Positions 1-11,142 of a DNA stretch of 64,000 bases are shown piece by piece (the first letter of the stretch is position 1; every line of letters starts with the position of its first letter). The notes under the pieces are model-generated. The model was given only the letters and a program-made list of their open reading frames with translations, had not been told where the DNA came from and did not search any database. The DNA is from Nigrospora sphaerica (lineage: Eukaryota > Ascomycota > Sordariomycetes > Amphisphaeriales > Apiosporaceae): assembly GCA_018287875.1 (NCBI GenBank), contig JAGVVL010000017.1, forward strand, positions 1,364,001-1,428,000, given 5' to 3'. The translations under genes were made by a program, and so were the position numbers.

Positions 1-820
1 GTTTGGGGGGGGCGTCACCCCGGGGGGAAAGGAAATCTGGAGCTTGGGCTGCCCAGGCGGTTGAATTCCCCTTCCAAGCCCCTAGTAAGCCTCTAGCCTT
101 CCGCCACCTTTTTTGGCCCGCTGATGCTTCAACACCCACCCACACCAAATCGCCCGCTCCGCATTCCCACGAGGCAAGTCGACGGCCAGGCCCAGCAGAC
201 AGGCAGGCAGGCAGGCAGGCAGGCGAAACCTCCCCCCTCCGTGCTCGCTGTCCGACCTGCCCATCTCCGTTGCCTCGCCCGGCCTGCCGGCGCTCTCGCC
301 TCCTGCGTGAGGGCCGTGTCTGCCCTTGCGATGGACAGGAAGCCAGCCCTTCGGCCGGTAAAGCCCGGCCGCTCGTGGGCCTACGAACCGGCATCGTGAC
401 GCTACTGCCTCGAGCTTCGGCAGGCGACGCCGCTGCCCAGGCTGAGCCAGCACCCCCCTCGCATTCCTTCCCTGTATGGCGCTCGCTGGACGGGCCGTCG
501 AGCAGTTGGCTCGAATCCTTTTCTGCACAACCCTCGTCGGCCAGAGCGTGGGCACGCGGTCCGACAGGAGGGCCAAGGCATCTCGGCGTTGCCAAACATC
601 TTGGCGGCGCCATTCGAGGCTTGTTGGGGGGAGGCACTCCCTGTCGACCTTGGGGTTCATAATGCCCTGGCCTCCGCCGCCTTCGTCCTGCTCTTTCCCG
701 AGCTTCCACCTCATCGCGCCCTTGAGAAGTCAGTCGCTCCGGACCTCGCTGGCCCGTCGCTGAGCTTTCCGCGTCCTCACCCTTCCACGTCGTCGTGCCC
801 GCCACGAACCCGCCCTCACC
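1..820. other. Left-edge intergenic and upstream region of the sugar porter
   Basis: I see no convincing gene. The stretch is GC-rich and all its open frames lack homology-like features. It contains an AGGC tandem repeat at 201-224 (six copies). The last ~60 bases before the ATG at 821 are C/T-rich (many CCTC and CGTC steps), as expected for a fungal 5' leader. I could not find a clear TATA box. Confidence 0.5.
201..224. repeat. (AGGC)6 tetranucleotide microsatellite
   Basis: Six uninterrupted AGGC units lie upstream of the sugar porter gene. Confidence 0.95.
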
Positions 821-2829
821 ATGGTCGCCGCTCCCAACACCGGCCATGCCGGTGACCCCATCGTCACCCGCCTGGTCGCCGAGGACAAGGTCCCATGGTA
901 CAAGAAGCCCAACATGCGCATGATGTACCTCTGGCTGTTCTTCTGCTGCATGGGTGTCGAGATGACGTCGGGCTTCGACTCCCAGCTCATCGGCACCCTG
1001 CAGTTCTCCAATCACTTCAATATTTGTGAGCATGCCCTCGCTCCCCCACTCCCCGCGGCCGGCGATGCTGATTTTGTAGATTTCGGCGATGGGTACAAGG
1101 ACGAGAACGGCAAATTCAAGATCAAACCCTCCCTGCTCGGATTCGTTTCTTCCTGCTACCAGCTCGGCTCCATCATCGCCGTCCCCGTTGCCCCGTGGTT
1201 TAACCAGAAGTATGGGCGTCGATGGGGAATCATGCTCGGGTCCATCATCATGGTCATTGGCGCCATCATTCAAGGATTCTCCCAGCACGGTACGTCTCGC
1301 CCCCGTACCGCCCTTCGAGGTAGAACTCACACTGACTTGGGCAATTGCAGTGGCTATGTACATCATCGCGCGCATGATTCTGGGCGCTGGCATTCTGTTT
1401 GCCATTATCTCGGGCTCCTCCTTGATTGGCGAGCTTAGCCACCCCAAGGAACGCCCAGTCATGACTTCGCTCTTCAACTCGTCGTACTTTATCGGGTCCA
1501 TCCTTGCTGCCGCCATCACTCTGAAGACGGTTGAGATCAACAACGACTGGTCGTGGAGACTGCCCTCGCTTCTACAGATCTGCCCCTCGGTAATGCAGAT
1601 TGCCACCGTCTTGTGAGTGAATGTTGCCGCCCTGCCAGTCCGAATGCCGAGGCTCTAATCAGTGCATAGCCTACTTCCCGAGAGCCCCCGTTACCTCCTC
1701 AGCCACGACCGAGACGACGAAGCGTTCGCTATTCTTGTTAAGTACCACGCCGAAGGCGACGCCTCATCGTAAGCTCGTCCCCTGACCAATCCCTCAGGCC
1801 CGCCCGTGGGCGGAGGGTCATCGCATGGTTTCCTGGCGCTAACGCATGACACCACCGTAGGGCGTTGGTGCAGGCTGAGATGGCCCAGATCAAGTCGACC
1901 ATCAAACTGGAGATGGAGAATTCCAAGCAGTCCTGGATGACCATGTTCAAGACGGCCGGCATGCGTCGCCGTGTGCTCATCGCCGCCTTCCTCGGTCTAT
2001 TCACGCAAATGTCGGGCAATACGCTGCTCTCATACTACCAAGACATTATGTTCGACATGATGGGCTTCACCGACAGCTACACCAAGTCGCGTCTGAACAT
2101 GGCCAACACGTGCTGGAGTTTGTTCAATGCCACCGTCTTTGCTTTGTTCATCACGCGCTACCGCCGCCGCATCGCCTTCATGTCGTCGTCGACATCTATG
2201 ACGCTCTGCTTCATTGCCATGACCATTTGCTTCTGGGCCCTGCGCCAAGCTAAGGACGCCGGCGTGAGCAACCAGGCGGCTGGTCGAGCCGCGTTGGCCT
2301 TCTACTACCTCTACGGGCCGTGCTACAACCTGGGCAACAACGCGCTGACGTACAGTGAGTGCCGCACACCAACCCAACCCCTCCTTTTCGCGGGCGCTGG
2401 CTAACGAGACAACTCCCTAGCGTACCTGATCGAATTATTCCCTTACTCGGTGCGCAGCCGCGGTATCGGTGTGCAGCAGATCTTTGGCAAGCTGGCCGCC
2501 TTCTTCTCCAACAACGTGAACCCCATCGCGCTTACGGCCATCGGCTGGAGGTTCTTCGCCATCTACTGTGGCTGGATCGCCTTCGAAGTCATTTTCCAGT
2601 TCATCTTCTACCCCGAGACGTACGGACGCACCCTGGAGGAGCTTGCCTTCCGTAAGTCGCATAGCCCCGGATGGCCGGCGGGCAGGACGCACGTGACTGA
2701 CACTGAACCTCTCCAGTCTTCGAGGACGACAAGTTCAACCAGCAATCGGCCGCTGCCGTCGAGAAGCAGCTCGGCGGAGAGCACCAGGCCGCCGTATCCA
2801 TCGAGGAGAATGTGCACCAGAAAGTCTGA
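821..2829 (+). CDS. MFS sugar porter (hexose/disaccharide transporter family)
   Basis: Plasma-membrane proton-sugar symporter of the sugar porter family. Exons by eye are 821-1025, 1080-1289, 1351-1612, 1670-1768, 1861-2354, 2421-2651 and 2717-2829. They give 537 aa, the usual length for the family. All introns are GT-AG and 54-92 nt. Visible hallmarks are GRRWG after TM2-3, PESPRYL at the end of the N-terminal half, a long central loop rich in charged residues, and PETYGRTLEEL after TM12. The N-terminus is cytosolic and short. The start is the first ATG of the frame and follows a C/T-rich leader. The substrate cannot be read from sequence; relatives are annotated as hexose transporters, lactose permeases or cellodextrin-type transporters. 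It is a different subtype from the porter at 39026-40739, so it is not a recent local duplicate. Confidence 0.93.
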
Positions 2830-4738
2830 GCGGTCGAGTGCGGGAGAGGAAGGATCGGCTCGTCGCGAGTGGGGGCCGGGATGCGTATTGTTTCATGCAT
2901 GTTTTCTTCGCTCGCTGCCCTGGGTCGTAGTTCGTGGCAGGCTGGGACGCTTGCCGCTGGCTTGCTTGCCCGCTTGGGCATGGTCCCGTCGGCCACGTCG
3001 CGTCGGATGCCGCCGCGTCTAGGATGGATGCAGCAACAGCTGCTGGATTTTGCAATATACCTTGCTGCTTGGCAGCTTCTGACTGAGAGCTTCTTTTGCT
3101 TCACCGGCGCCCGTGACGGAGCTGGTTGCGGTTGACTTGACCTTGCTGCTTTCTTCCGTCCGTCGTCGGCTGCTTGCATTCAGGCGCCGTGGGGGGCTCT
3201 TAACGAGCACAACAGAGTCGGGTTGACATTGGTCCTGGGGTCGAGCATGAAGCCGTCGTGGTATCTATGCTCCGCCGTGTGCCTCGAATCGCTGTTTACA
3301 CTGCCCGCGCCGGCCCTGAATAGACGGTACCACTGACTCGTTGTCCGGGCAAGACTGGCAGTAGCGGGCTGAGCCACGAGCATCTTCATTTCGGTCTGGC
3401 GCCCCCCGGCGGCCGACGGGCACCTTTGTGAGACTCTCACCCTCGCGGGCATATTCCACCGCCGGCCTGCAGCCAGACGGCAGGGCCGCATGCTGGCGTC
3501 GTGATGTACACAACGAATTGCCGGTTCGGGAAGGGCGATCGCCAGCAGTCGATGTTGTGGTTGGGGACGTTCAAGGCGTCCACTCGAGGGCATCCAGGGC
3601 TGCGAGACTTGGGACGTTTCAACGGGCGTGACCAAGGCGTGGGGCCATTCCACACCGAGTGTTGGGGCTTGGATCAACCCGGCTCGTCCGCTCTTCTCCC
3701 CTTTCTTTCCTTCCCGGGCTTCTGGGCCCTTTTTACCGTGCAGGGACGGGCGCTGTAATGGTGACAGCGACGGGTCCGGGCCGCCAATTGGTCGTGCGCT
3801 TTCCCCCGCTGGGCTTCACGTGGCCCGTCCTGCTAACGAAACGTCCCGTACGACCACCACCGTTACCAATCGGCAGGCCCGCCTGTTTTTTGTACCAACG
3901 CGCCGGCTGCAGGCGCTTCTGCATACTACGTATGTACTTGTGTGGGGGTCCCCTAAGCACACGAATACGCACACTCACCACCCTCACACTTACGAAGGAC
4001 ATACACACCTACGTGTACGCACACACTCACACTCGTACACACGGCATAGGCCCCGCGCGTATCGGTCCCTGATGCTAATTACCACCCGCGGTCCGGCGTC
4101 CCAATGAGGGCCGCCTCTGGCAGCTCCTTTCACGATAACGGCGCCTCGGATGGGCGTTTACAGAAGGTCGATAATTACCATAAAATGCATGTACGTGCGG
4201 CACATGTACGGCTGCCCGTCTGCCGGTGCTCATGCAATGCCGATCGGCGCCCACAACGGCCACGCCAACCGAGCAACGGCTGGACGTGCGTGACGAGAAC
4301 CCCCCCGCTTCGGTTTGTCTCATGTCTCATGTCTCCTCCCCTCCGTCCCTCCAACCTTTGCTGGACCCCCCACGTGGAACCCGGCATGGGTCTGCGTAGT
4401 CCCCTGCTACGAAGTTGGAATCTCCCCAAAGGCTGCCCGCGTGGGCGTCATGAATGCACGAGGGTGACGAGAAAAGTCGGCCATGTCGTCGGCGCTGATC
4501 AAACTAGCGGGCGGCCCACCGAGGAGGCATCCAACCGGGCTCTCTGGCCAGTAACAACTACCACACGCGCCGCCGGGCTCGCGATGCCTTGTCGGAAGCA
4601 AGGGAAAGGCCGTCGAGAACCTGCTTGCTAGCTGGGGGGGTACGGGAGGGGCAGCGAGAAGACAGTGGCAGAGTTGCGCATCCCGGCCTGGCGTCGATGG
4701 GCCCGGCTGCGGATGGGCGCCTCTGCAGCGAAGCCGTG
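2830..4738. other. Intergenic region between sugar porter and repeat protein
   Basis: I see no convincing gene in 1.9 kb. Frames up to ~190 codons occur on both strands, but none shows a signal peptide, domain motif or plausible exon chain. A CA-rich stretch (ACAC/CACT/TACAC steps) spans about 3957-4045. The segment should hold the 3' UTR of the sugar porter and the distal promoter of the gene at 4965. Confidence 0.5.
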
Positions 4739-4746
4739 TATATATA
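4739..4746 (+). promoter_or_regulatory. TATA box of the repeat-protein gene
   Basis: A perfect TATATATA sits about 220 bases upstream of the ATG at 4965 and is followed by a long C/T-rich leader. A strong TATA box with a pyrimidine-rich leader is typical of highly expressed or inducible filamentous-fungal genes. No transcript start was seen directly, so the assignment is inference. Confidence 0.6.
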
Positions 4747-4964
4747 GCGCCGCCTCGTGTCGCCCTGTCGCTGTCTCTTCAGTTCCAACTCAAGCCTCCA
4801 TCTTCGCATTCGCCCGTTCCATTCTTCTTCCGCCGTCCAGCTAGCTGTCGACCCTCATTTCACTTTCCCGCTCAACTCGTACACACTCTCTCTACCGTTT
4901 TTGTCCCAGCCGAGCGTTGATCGCCCCTCTTTTCCTCAAGCAACCAACGGACACGCCAGTCAAC

Positions 4965-5500
4965 ATGCAGTTCTCCGCCATCTTCGTCTCCGCCGCACTC
5001 GCCGCCCTCTGCACCGCTGCCCCGGTGCCGCAGCTGGACGGCCTCCTCGGCGGTTTCCTCGGCGGCGGTAACGGTGGAAACGCCGGTCAGGGGTAAGTGA
5101 CCCTCGATACTGTCCACGTCTCCGGCCAGCAGAGAAACTAACGCGGGGATTTAGCGGCGGCAACGCCAGCGGCGGAGGCCTGGGCGGCCTGCTCGGTGAC
5201 GTGACCAAGCCCGTCGGCGATGTTGTCGGTGGGCTTACGGGCACCGTGGGCAACGTGGTAGGCGGCGTCACCAACACCGTCGGTAACGTCGCCGGCGGCG
5301 CCACTAACGCTGTCGGAAACGTGGCGGGCGGCGCGGCGAACGCCGTGGGCAACGTGACCGGTGGCCTGACCAACACCGCCGGCAACGCCCTCAAGGGAGC
5401 CACCGACACCGTCGGCGGCGTCGCCAAGGGAGCCACCGACACCGTCGACGGTGTCGCCAAGGGAGCCGCCGGTGCTGTCGGGGGCGTCCTCCGCGTCTAG
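4965..5500 (+). CDS. Small secreted protein with nine 11-residue repeats
   Basis: Exons 4965-5092 and 5155-5500 encode 157 aa. The 62-nt intron has a good CTAAC branch site. The N-terminus MQFSAIFVSAALAALCTAA is a signal peptide, followed by a Gly/Asn-rich linker. From base 5195 to 5491 the protein is nine exact 11-residue units with consensus [GK]G-[AVL]-T-[ND]-[TA]-V-G-[NG]-V-[AV]; only Arg-Val follow before the stop. There are no cysteines after the signal peptide, no membrane anchor and no known catalytic motif. Early units are neutral (GG start) and the last full units begin with KG, so charge rises toward the C-terminus. Units 7 and 8 differ at only about two of 33 bases, which points to recent unit duplication. 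An 11-residue period recalls LEA-3, synuclein and apolipoprotein helices, but the high Gly content could also suit another fold. Function is unknown; a wall-, surface- or membrane-associated role is inference. Confidence 0.85.
5195..5491 (+). repeat. 33-bp coding tandem repeat, nine units
   Basis: Nine consecutive 33-base units lie in reading frame within the secreted repeat protein. Each codes for an 11-mer, and the array contains no length change. Units 7 and 8 are nearly identical and the first unit (GDVTKPVGDVV) is the most divergent. Confidence 0.92.
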
Positions 5501-6127
5501 GGGCCCTTCTGACAGGACACCACGCCACAGCCGAGCGCCGACCAGCCCGGTCCTACTCAGCACCTAATCTTCACGACGGAGCATGGTCGGGATACCCTTC
5601 TCCCACCGGCCTGGCGAGGCCCATGGTCGCCTAAGACGGAAAGCGTTTTGATTTCATCGCGTACTTCTTGGCTGTCAGTGCCACGACCGCATATATTTTT
5701 CCCAATAATACCCAATGCGCCCTTATGGAGGGCAATCACTTGAGCGATGTTGCACCGCGGCCACAACGAAGCAATCGTGATGCGTGATCATTGCCCCTAT
5801 CTATGCCGCGCTGCAGGGTCATTTGCCGTGTGACTTGAGATGAGGACCCACGGCTCGACGAGTGGATCAAACGTGAGGGGGGAAGCGATGAGGTGATCGA
5901 CGTGGATCCAGTCCACTCTTTGCCAACCCGTGTCGGCCCCTGCTTTTGGCACTACAAAACCGACAGTTGATTCGAACTTGATGTTCCTCGAGCCCGCGGT
6001 GAAGTCACGTAGCAGATAAGTTGCCACCGCAGAGGGATCTTATGGCGAATAGGAATAGGTACTTGTCTTGAGGAGTCGAGCCAACGGAGTGTATAGGGGT
6101 TGGGGAGACACCTCCACCTCGAGTCCA
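5501..6127. other. Convergent 3' region
   Basis: It lies between the stop of the repeat protein (+) and the stop of the HAD hydrolase (-). No gene is seen. The base composition is less GC-rich than the neighbours, with an A/T-rich patch around 5690-5715 that is a candidate 3'-end region for the repeat-protein transcript. Confidence 0.5.
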
Positions 6128-7126
6128 TCAGGCACCGCTGCCCGTGAGCCAAGAGGCCAGGGCCTGGAGAGTGCGGACTCTGCTCACGGGCTGCGCTTGC
6201 AGCACGAGATCGAGTGATCCAGTCGTCGCGCTCCGAATCTCGGGGACATCCACGGTCCGGTTCTCGGCGTCGAGTAAGATAGGGCTCCAACCGGCACCTA
6301 TGGCGCCCGCGACGTCCTTGTCGTACTCGTCGCCCACGTAAACCTTGCGCCAGGTGGCGGCGTCGTCGGTGGTGGCGGCGCGGGCGGCCAGGACGCGGAC
6401 CAGCATGTGCTCGGCGGCGGCGAAGATGCGGGCGTCGGGCTTGGCGGCGCCGACGTCGTAGGACATGCAGTGGAAGTCGATGTCGTAGGCGTGGTGGTCG
6501 CCGGCGGGGGCGGCCGCATCCGCGTCGGCACCGACGCCGTAGCGCAGCGGGCTCACCCGCAGCCCGGCCGAGGCCAGGATGCCGGGCACGCGGTCGTCCG
6601 AATTGGTCACGACGCCGACGACGATGTCGCCGTACAGCCGGCGGGCCGGGGCCGGGGCCGGGGCCGCGCCGCGCGCCCGCAGCAGCCCGAGCGCCGAGCG
6701 CAGCGTCGGCTCAGCGTCGTACCCTTCGATCGACGCAAAGCGGCGGAGCAGGGCGGGCGCCAGGTCGGCCGGCAGGGCTTGGCCCGGGCCGACGAGGGGC
6801 GTGAAGGTCTTGCGGATCACCTGAGGGGGGAGGGGGCGCAAGCTCAGCATTCCAATCCGGCGGGTGACTGCACATCAGAGGGCGCGGCAGAGGCCTACGT
6901 TCTCCCACCATCCCGTCGCCCCCAAGCCCGTGGCCTTGCCGTAGTTCGGGTTGAGCCGCAGCTCCTCTTTGATGGCCGCGTGGAGGGAGGCGTGGACGTC
7001 ATGGTCACGGATGTCCGTGAGGCCGCACCGCCGGGCTATCTCGCTGTACTGCAGCGCGACGGTGCGTTTGGGCGTGAAGAGTGTACCGAACGCATCAAAG
7101 CAGAGAAGGAGGTTGGGCCGTGGCAT
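6128..7126 (-). CDS. HAD-superfamily hydrolase (HDHD3-like)
   Basis: Two exons (7126-6899 and 6820-6128, 78-nt intron) encode 306 aa. The protein starts MPRPNLLLCFDAFGTLF, which contains HAD motif I (Asp nucleophile in DAFGT). Motif II is in VVTNSDDR, the motif III lysine is in AAKPDARIF, and motif IV is in VYVGDEYDKDVAGA. The cap region lies between motifs I and II, as in subfamily I (C1 cap). Together these predict a Mg-dependent cytosolic phosphatase or dehalogenase-like hydrolase. The layout and length resemble the eukaryotic HDHD3 group, whose substrate is not known to me. The second exon is very GC-rich and has an Ala/Pro-rich insertion (APAPAPARR) in the cap. Splicing after WWEN restores the frame to VIRKTFTP. 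A GGTA repeat lies just upstream of the start. Confidence 0.9.
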
Positions 7127-7709
7127 TTTCGCGGCGGATGGCGTGAGTTGTATCGAACCTCACGAGCTCCGCGAACAGTAGGTAGGTAGGTAGTAAGCAC
7201 GCAGTTTGGTTGTTGAGCTGCGTAGACTAGCTACTGGCTAGGTTCCCTTTCATCTTGATACACGGGTAGTACTTACGCCGACGCATTGCTGTAATTGGGC
7301 GAGTGGTGCGGCTAGCGTGCAATCCCTTATCCTGTGTAGGTAATGCTCCTGCATTGGGATCATAACTTGTTGTTTGTTATACACTCAGTTAATCGAAATA
7401 AAAATTGGAAAATTTGCTTTCGAACACCCGGTATGGGATCGTTGGATCTGACCCCCAAGTGAGCGACGATGAATTTTCTTGCTCTCCCGCAGTCACCATG
7501 TAGGATTATCCGCAGTGGCGCCATGGCGATGCCATTTTCCAAGGAACTGCGAGTCACGTTGATGCGTACGTGCAAGATGGTTGTTTTGGGGGTGTACGAA
7601 GGCTTTAAGCCATGATAGCAGTCCAGCGGTCCTGAGAGCGAATTGTTAATACCAATAATATATGAACAATTGGATGACAATTTTCCAACTTCAAGCGAAG
7701 ATAATCTTC
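7127..7709. other. HAD upstream region and tRNA-Lys flank
   Basis: No protein gene is seen. A GGTA tetranucleotide run is at 7181-7192, about 60 bases upstream of the HAD start codon. From about 7350 the sequence becomes clearly A/T-richer, reaching into the tRNA gene. Confidence 0.5.
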
Positions 7710-7782
7710 GCCCGGTTAGCTCAATCGGTAGAGCGTGAGACTCTTAATCTCAAGGTTGCGGGTTCGACCCCCGCATTGGGCT
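7710..7782 (+). tRNA. tRNA-Lys (anticodon CTT)
   Basis: The complete 73-nt cloverleaf has no intron. The acceptor GCCCGGT pairs with ATTGGGC (with G-T pairs). The D arm is GCTC/GAGC with AATCGGTA loop. The anticodon stem TGAGA/TCTCA holds loop CTCTTAA, giving anticodon CTT (reads AAG). The T arm is GCGGG-TTCGACC-CCCGC and the discriminator is T. A T-rich stretch follows at about 7820-7850 and could serve as the RNA polymerase III terminator region, although it is not immediate. Confidence 0.97.
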
Positions 7783-9092
7783 CAATTCCTGATGCATCCT
7801 ACACAGTAGGATTAGTCAACCTTCTTTTTTCATCTTTTTCTCTTTTTTACTCTTTCCATTACCTTTCCATTTTCTTGTCTCGCAAGGCTCCCTTCCGTTG
7901 AGGGGCCGGCTACGCCATTCGATAATATTGTGCCAGTCGAACATAATTTTGGCCCACATCGGAAAGATCATTCTCGCTCGCGGAGCCCCCCGCTTTAGCA
8001 GCCGTGGCATGTTTCTTTCTTTGATGCGAAATGAGCATGACAGTATCTACGGGTCCGCGGCAATGGCTCCTCCTGTGCTTGAACCTGGTGCCCGTGCAGC
8101 TAAAAACTGTTCGCCACGTAAGTTCTGGCACGCGGCAGAGCAGCTTGTGTCGGCTATACATTTAGCTACATTGTATGTAGCACATACATGATAATCGTAG
8201 CTGGTGCAGGGCCCGTTGAGTCGTGAGTGATAGCCCCGTGGCTGTGGCTGGACAAGACAGCCACTTGACGGTTGAAGTCAAAAAGGATGGAAAGCTTCGA
8301 GGATCATGACGGGACGGGAAAAGGGCGCTATTTCTCCACTGTAGCTTGTTTGGGCCCAAGTCCCTGACGATCAGGGCGCTGCCTGCCACCGCGCCCGGGA
8401 CCAATTTCTCGCTGGGGCAACGCGAGGGCTGTTTCCGTCTCTGCCGATCCTTTTTTTTTCCTCTCGTTTTTCTTCTCACCTGGTTGGGAAACATAAAGCA
8501 GCGACGGGAGGTGCGGGTGACGACGGTGGTTCGTTCGGTGTCTCTCACGGCACGGCATGGCATCGCGGGCTTGCGGTTTCGAAAGAGTCGAGCGTTTGGA
8601 CCCTAGATGCATAGCCCGGGGTGGGGGTAGAAAGTAGGGAAAAAGTATGCAGGTACAACTAGTTGTGGGATTTGTGGGTACATACCTCACGTACATGGGC
8701 CATCTCCCTATTGGGCTGGTGGGGATAGGCGTCCCCGGCCCACGCGGCCCCTTTCGAGCCCATTGGAGTCCGCACCTTCGTTTCTAGCCTAGGTCAGCCT
8801 TGGACCCTGCATGGATTCTCCCTGCCTTTCCGTCCCAGTCAGGAGGAAGGGAGAGAGGAGAGAAGAAGAAGAAGAAGAAGAGAGGGGGGAGAGAGGCTCA
8901 CGACCAATGGATCCCACGGGGCGCCGGTTGCCCTGCCCGTCCCCAGAGCTCCTTTCTCCTGCCGGCCCCCCGTGTCTTGATTGCTTCCTGATGCACCCAG
9001 GCAGCGCATGAACTCTTCCGGCCCTCGCCATCGTCGCTTGCTCCCCGGCCCGCCTTTTCCTCCCACGCAAGCGCTGCCACGAGCCCGACAGG
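7783..9092. other. Intergenic region downstream of tRNA-Lys
   Basis: No convincing gene in 1.3 kb. It contains T-rich runs near 7825-7850 and 8448-8462 and an AGA/GAA trinucleotide run at 8861-8882. The C/T-rich section from about 8990 onward is the probable leader of the membrane protein at 9093. Confidence 0.5.
8861..8882. repeat. (AGA)n trinucleotide microsatellite
   Basis: About seven AGA units lie in the upstream region of the gene at 9093. Confidence 0.9.
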
Positions 9093-9955
9093 ATGCCCTC
9101 GGCCAGCAAGCAGAAGGAGGGGCAGGAGCAGCCCCGCGTCGCCGTCGTGGAAGCGCCGCCGCTCGGCCACGATGTAGAGGCGGCGACGCCGCCCGCGAGC
9201 GACGGCGCCTCGGGGCTCGCCAAGGGCTTCCAGCCGCCCAGCTCCAAGCTCACGGCGCACCAGGCCTTTTACCTCTTTGGGCTGGACGGCGTCGGCGCCT
9301 TCGTCCTGTCTGGCGGCATTAATTTTGCCATTGCCTACGGTAAGTCCCGTGTGGCCCCGTCCCTCCCATCCGAAAGACTCACGCGGGCGCGCCTCGTCTA
9401 GCCATGTACACGACGCAGACGTACAACGACAGCAACCGCATCCGCCTCTTCCAGCTGCCCAACACGCTGGCCGGCGACATGGCCGTAACCATCATCATCC
9501 AGTGCATCATCACCTGGATGGTGGAGATGGTGCTGGTCAACCGCGACCTCAGCATCGGCGGCGTGCAGGCCATCGGCTTCGTGCCCGAGCCCTCGCACCC
9601 GCTCCTGCGCTGGTACCTCTTCCTCGACCTCGACGACGACGCGCGGGCGGGCGGCGGGCCGGGCCACTGGTTGCGCTTCCTGTTCGGCCACGCGCTGCGC
9701 GCCTTTGTCGCCACGCTCCCGGCCTTTGTGCTGCTGTTCGGGCCCGGCGTCGGGCTCCTGACACTCGTGGGCACGCCCATCCCCTGGGGCGCCGCCTCGG
9801 ACTGGACCTACGCCACCAAGTGGGCGCCCGAGATCTTCAAGCTGCTGCTGGGCGGCGTCCTGTCGCTGCTGACGGGTCCCGCCTTTGCCGCCTTCTGGCT
9901 CGTCCGGTGCGGCTGGGCCCTGCAGAAGAACGAGTCGCGCTACGGCGCGCTCTGA
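9093..9955 (+). CDS. DUF2456-like fungal integral membrane protein
   Basis: Exons 9093-9339 and 9402-9955 (62-nt intron) encode 266 aa. A hydrophilic N-terminal tail of ~65 residues is followed by hydrophobic segments: FYLFGLDGVGAFVLSGGINF, MAVTIIIQCIITWMVEMVLV, a pair around ALRAFVATLPAFVLLFGPGV, and LLLGGVLSLLTGPAFAAFWL. This suggests four or five membrane passes. The order, length and the conserved-looking MYTTQTYNDSN loop match my recollection of the uncharacterised fungal DUF2456 family (which I believe includes yeast YDR090C/ILT1). The family name is from memory and could not be verified here. No catalytic motif is visible. Its membrane location and function are unknown. Confidence 0.87.
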
Positions 9956-11142
9956 ATGGCGGAGGGACCCCCCCTCCCTTTTGATCTCCTGCTGTATGTG
10001 TCTCCACGACATTTTGGCTACGAGCTCTCGTGGGCCGTCGTCCGAAGTGCGTGCATGCATCACGGGTGACGGACGTCCAGACCACCGGACGCATAAACTT
10101 ACTACCTTCGTATTTAATGCTTGCTTGGCGCGGATGCCTGGCCAATTCTGTTTCTTGACCATCCATTGCCTCTATGCCTGTCCTCGACGACGCTTTGTGT
10201 CGGGAGCCCCGACCCACGGGTCCCTTCGGTTTGAGAGGGGACGATGCCTGACGGAAAGTCGGTACTGGGACGGAGGGAGATGACCGGCTTCGATGGTCCA
10301 GTCTCGAACAGTCACTGGTAACCGTCCATTCCCGGCCCAGCCCGTTGATGACCCAAACCCAGGCCCGTATCGGCTGTGACTCGGCGCAGTTGTCACCACA
10401 TTTCGCCGGCTTCTTGCGAAACGATGCTTTGGCAGCGTAACCCGGGTGGGGCCATTTTCGGACTTCGGCCTGTGTAAGAGTAACTCGGCCCAATCCTGAG
10501 CCGGATGGGGCGGAGGACAGTATCGTCCAGCTAGCGGCTGCTTCTTCCCACGTCCCTTTGGACGCAAGCCGTTTCGTAAATTTCAGTGCCCAACACTACA
10601 CCCGCTCCCGCGGTGTCGCCTTGCTTATAAGTCTTACCATGGACACGCCTCTTCCACGGCGGGCCTGAAAGCCAGCCGGGTCCTTGTACGCATCGGAAAG
10701 TCGTTGCTCGAAGAGGAGGAGGATGTGTTGCCCAAATCCCCAGCCTTTCACTTTTATAACAGCTGTGCTAACGCGCTCGTATGGCAGAGGCACCAAGGCT
10801 ACTTTGACCTCGACTTCTTCAGCGCCAACCGCTTTCAAGGCTAGGGGGGTTGGCCATCGGGCCCGTATTCCATGCGCTGCGCGGGGGAGCATGTCTTACA
10901 CTGCTCGCCGCTTTCACATCTCGGCTACTTGGATTTACCACTCGGGTGTTGGGGGCGGGTACATGGGTGGCTTGTGGGCACGGGCTTGTTTATATATATA
11001 CGTACGTACGTATATAGGTATATGTATATATAGACACATGTGTACTTCTTCGCCAACATGGCCACGCACGTACTCGATGTTGAACCCTTCCGTCATCGTC
11101 ATAATCATCATCGCATGGGACCGCATCCGGACGACGGCGGTT
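9956..11142. other. Convergent intergenic region
   Basis: This 1.2 kb lies between the membrane protein (+) and the aspartic protease (-). No gene is seen. A TA/CGTA-rich segment at 10991-11032 sits about 110 bases beyond the protease stop and may contribute to its 3' end. Confidence 0.5.
10991..11032. repeat. TATA/CGTA-rich near-palindromic segment
   Basis: Alternating pyrimidine-purine sequence: TATATATATA, then CGTACGTACG, then TATATAGGTATATGTATATA. It is largely self-complementary and could form a hairpin or act as a yeast-like TATATA 3'-end efficiency element for the protease gene. The role is inference. Confidence 0.75.

Noticed and set aside
5138..5563. Long antisense frames across the 11-mer repeat gene
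   Set aside because: A 33-bp repeat without stop codons keeps several frames open at once. The sense frame has the signal peptide and intron, so the antisense frames are shadows.
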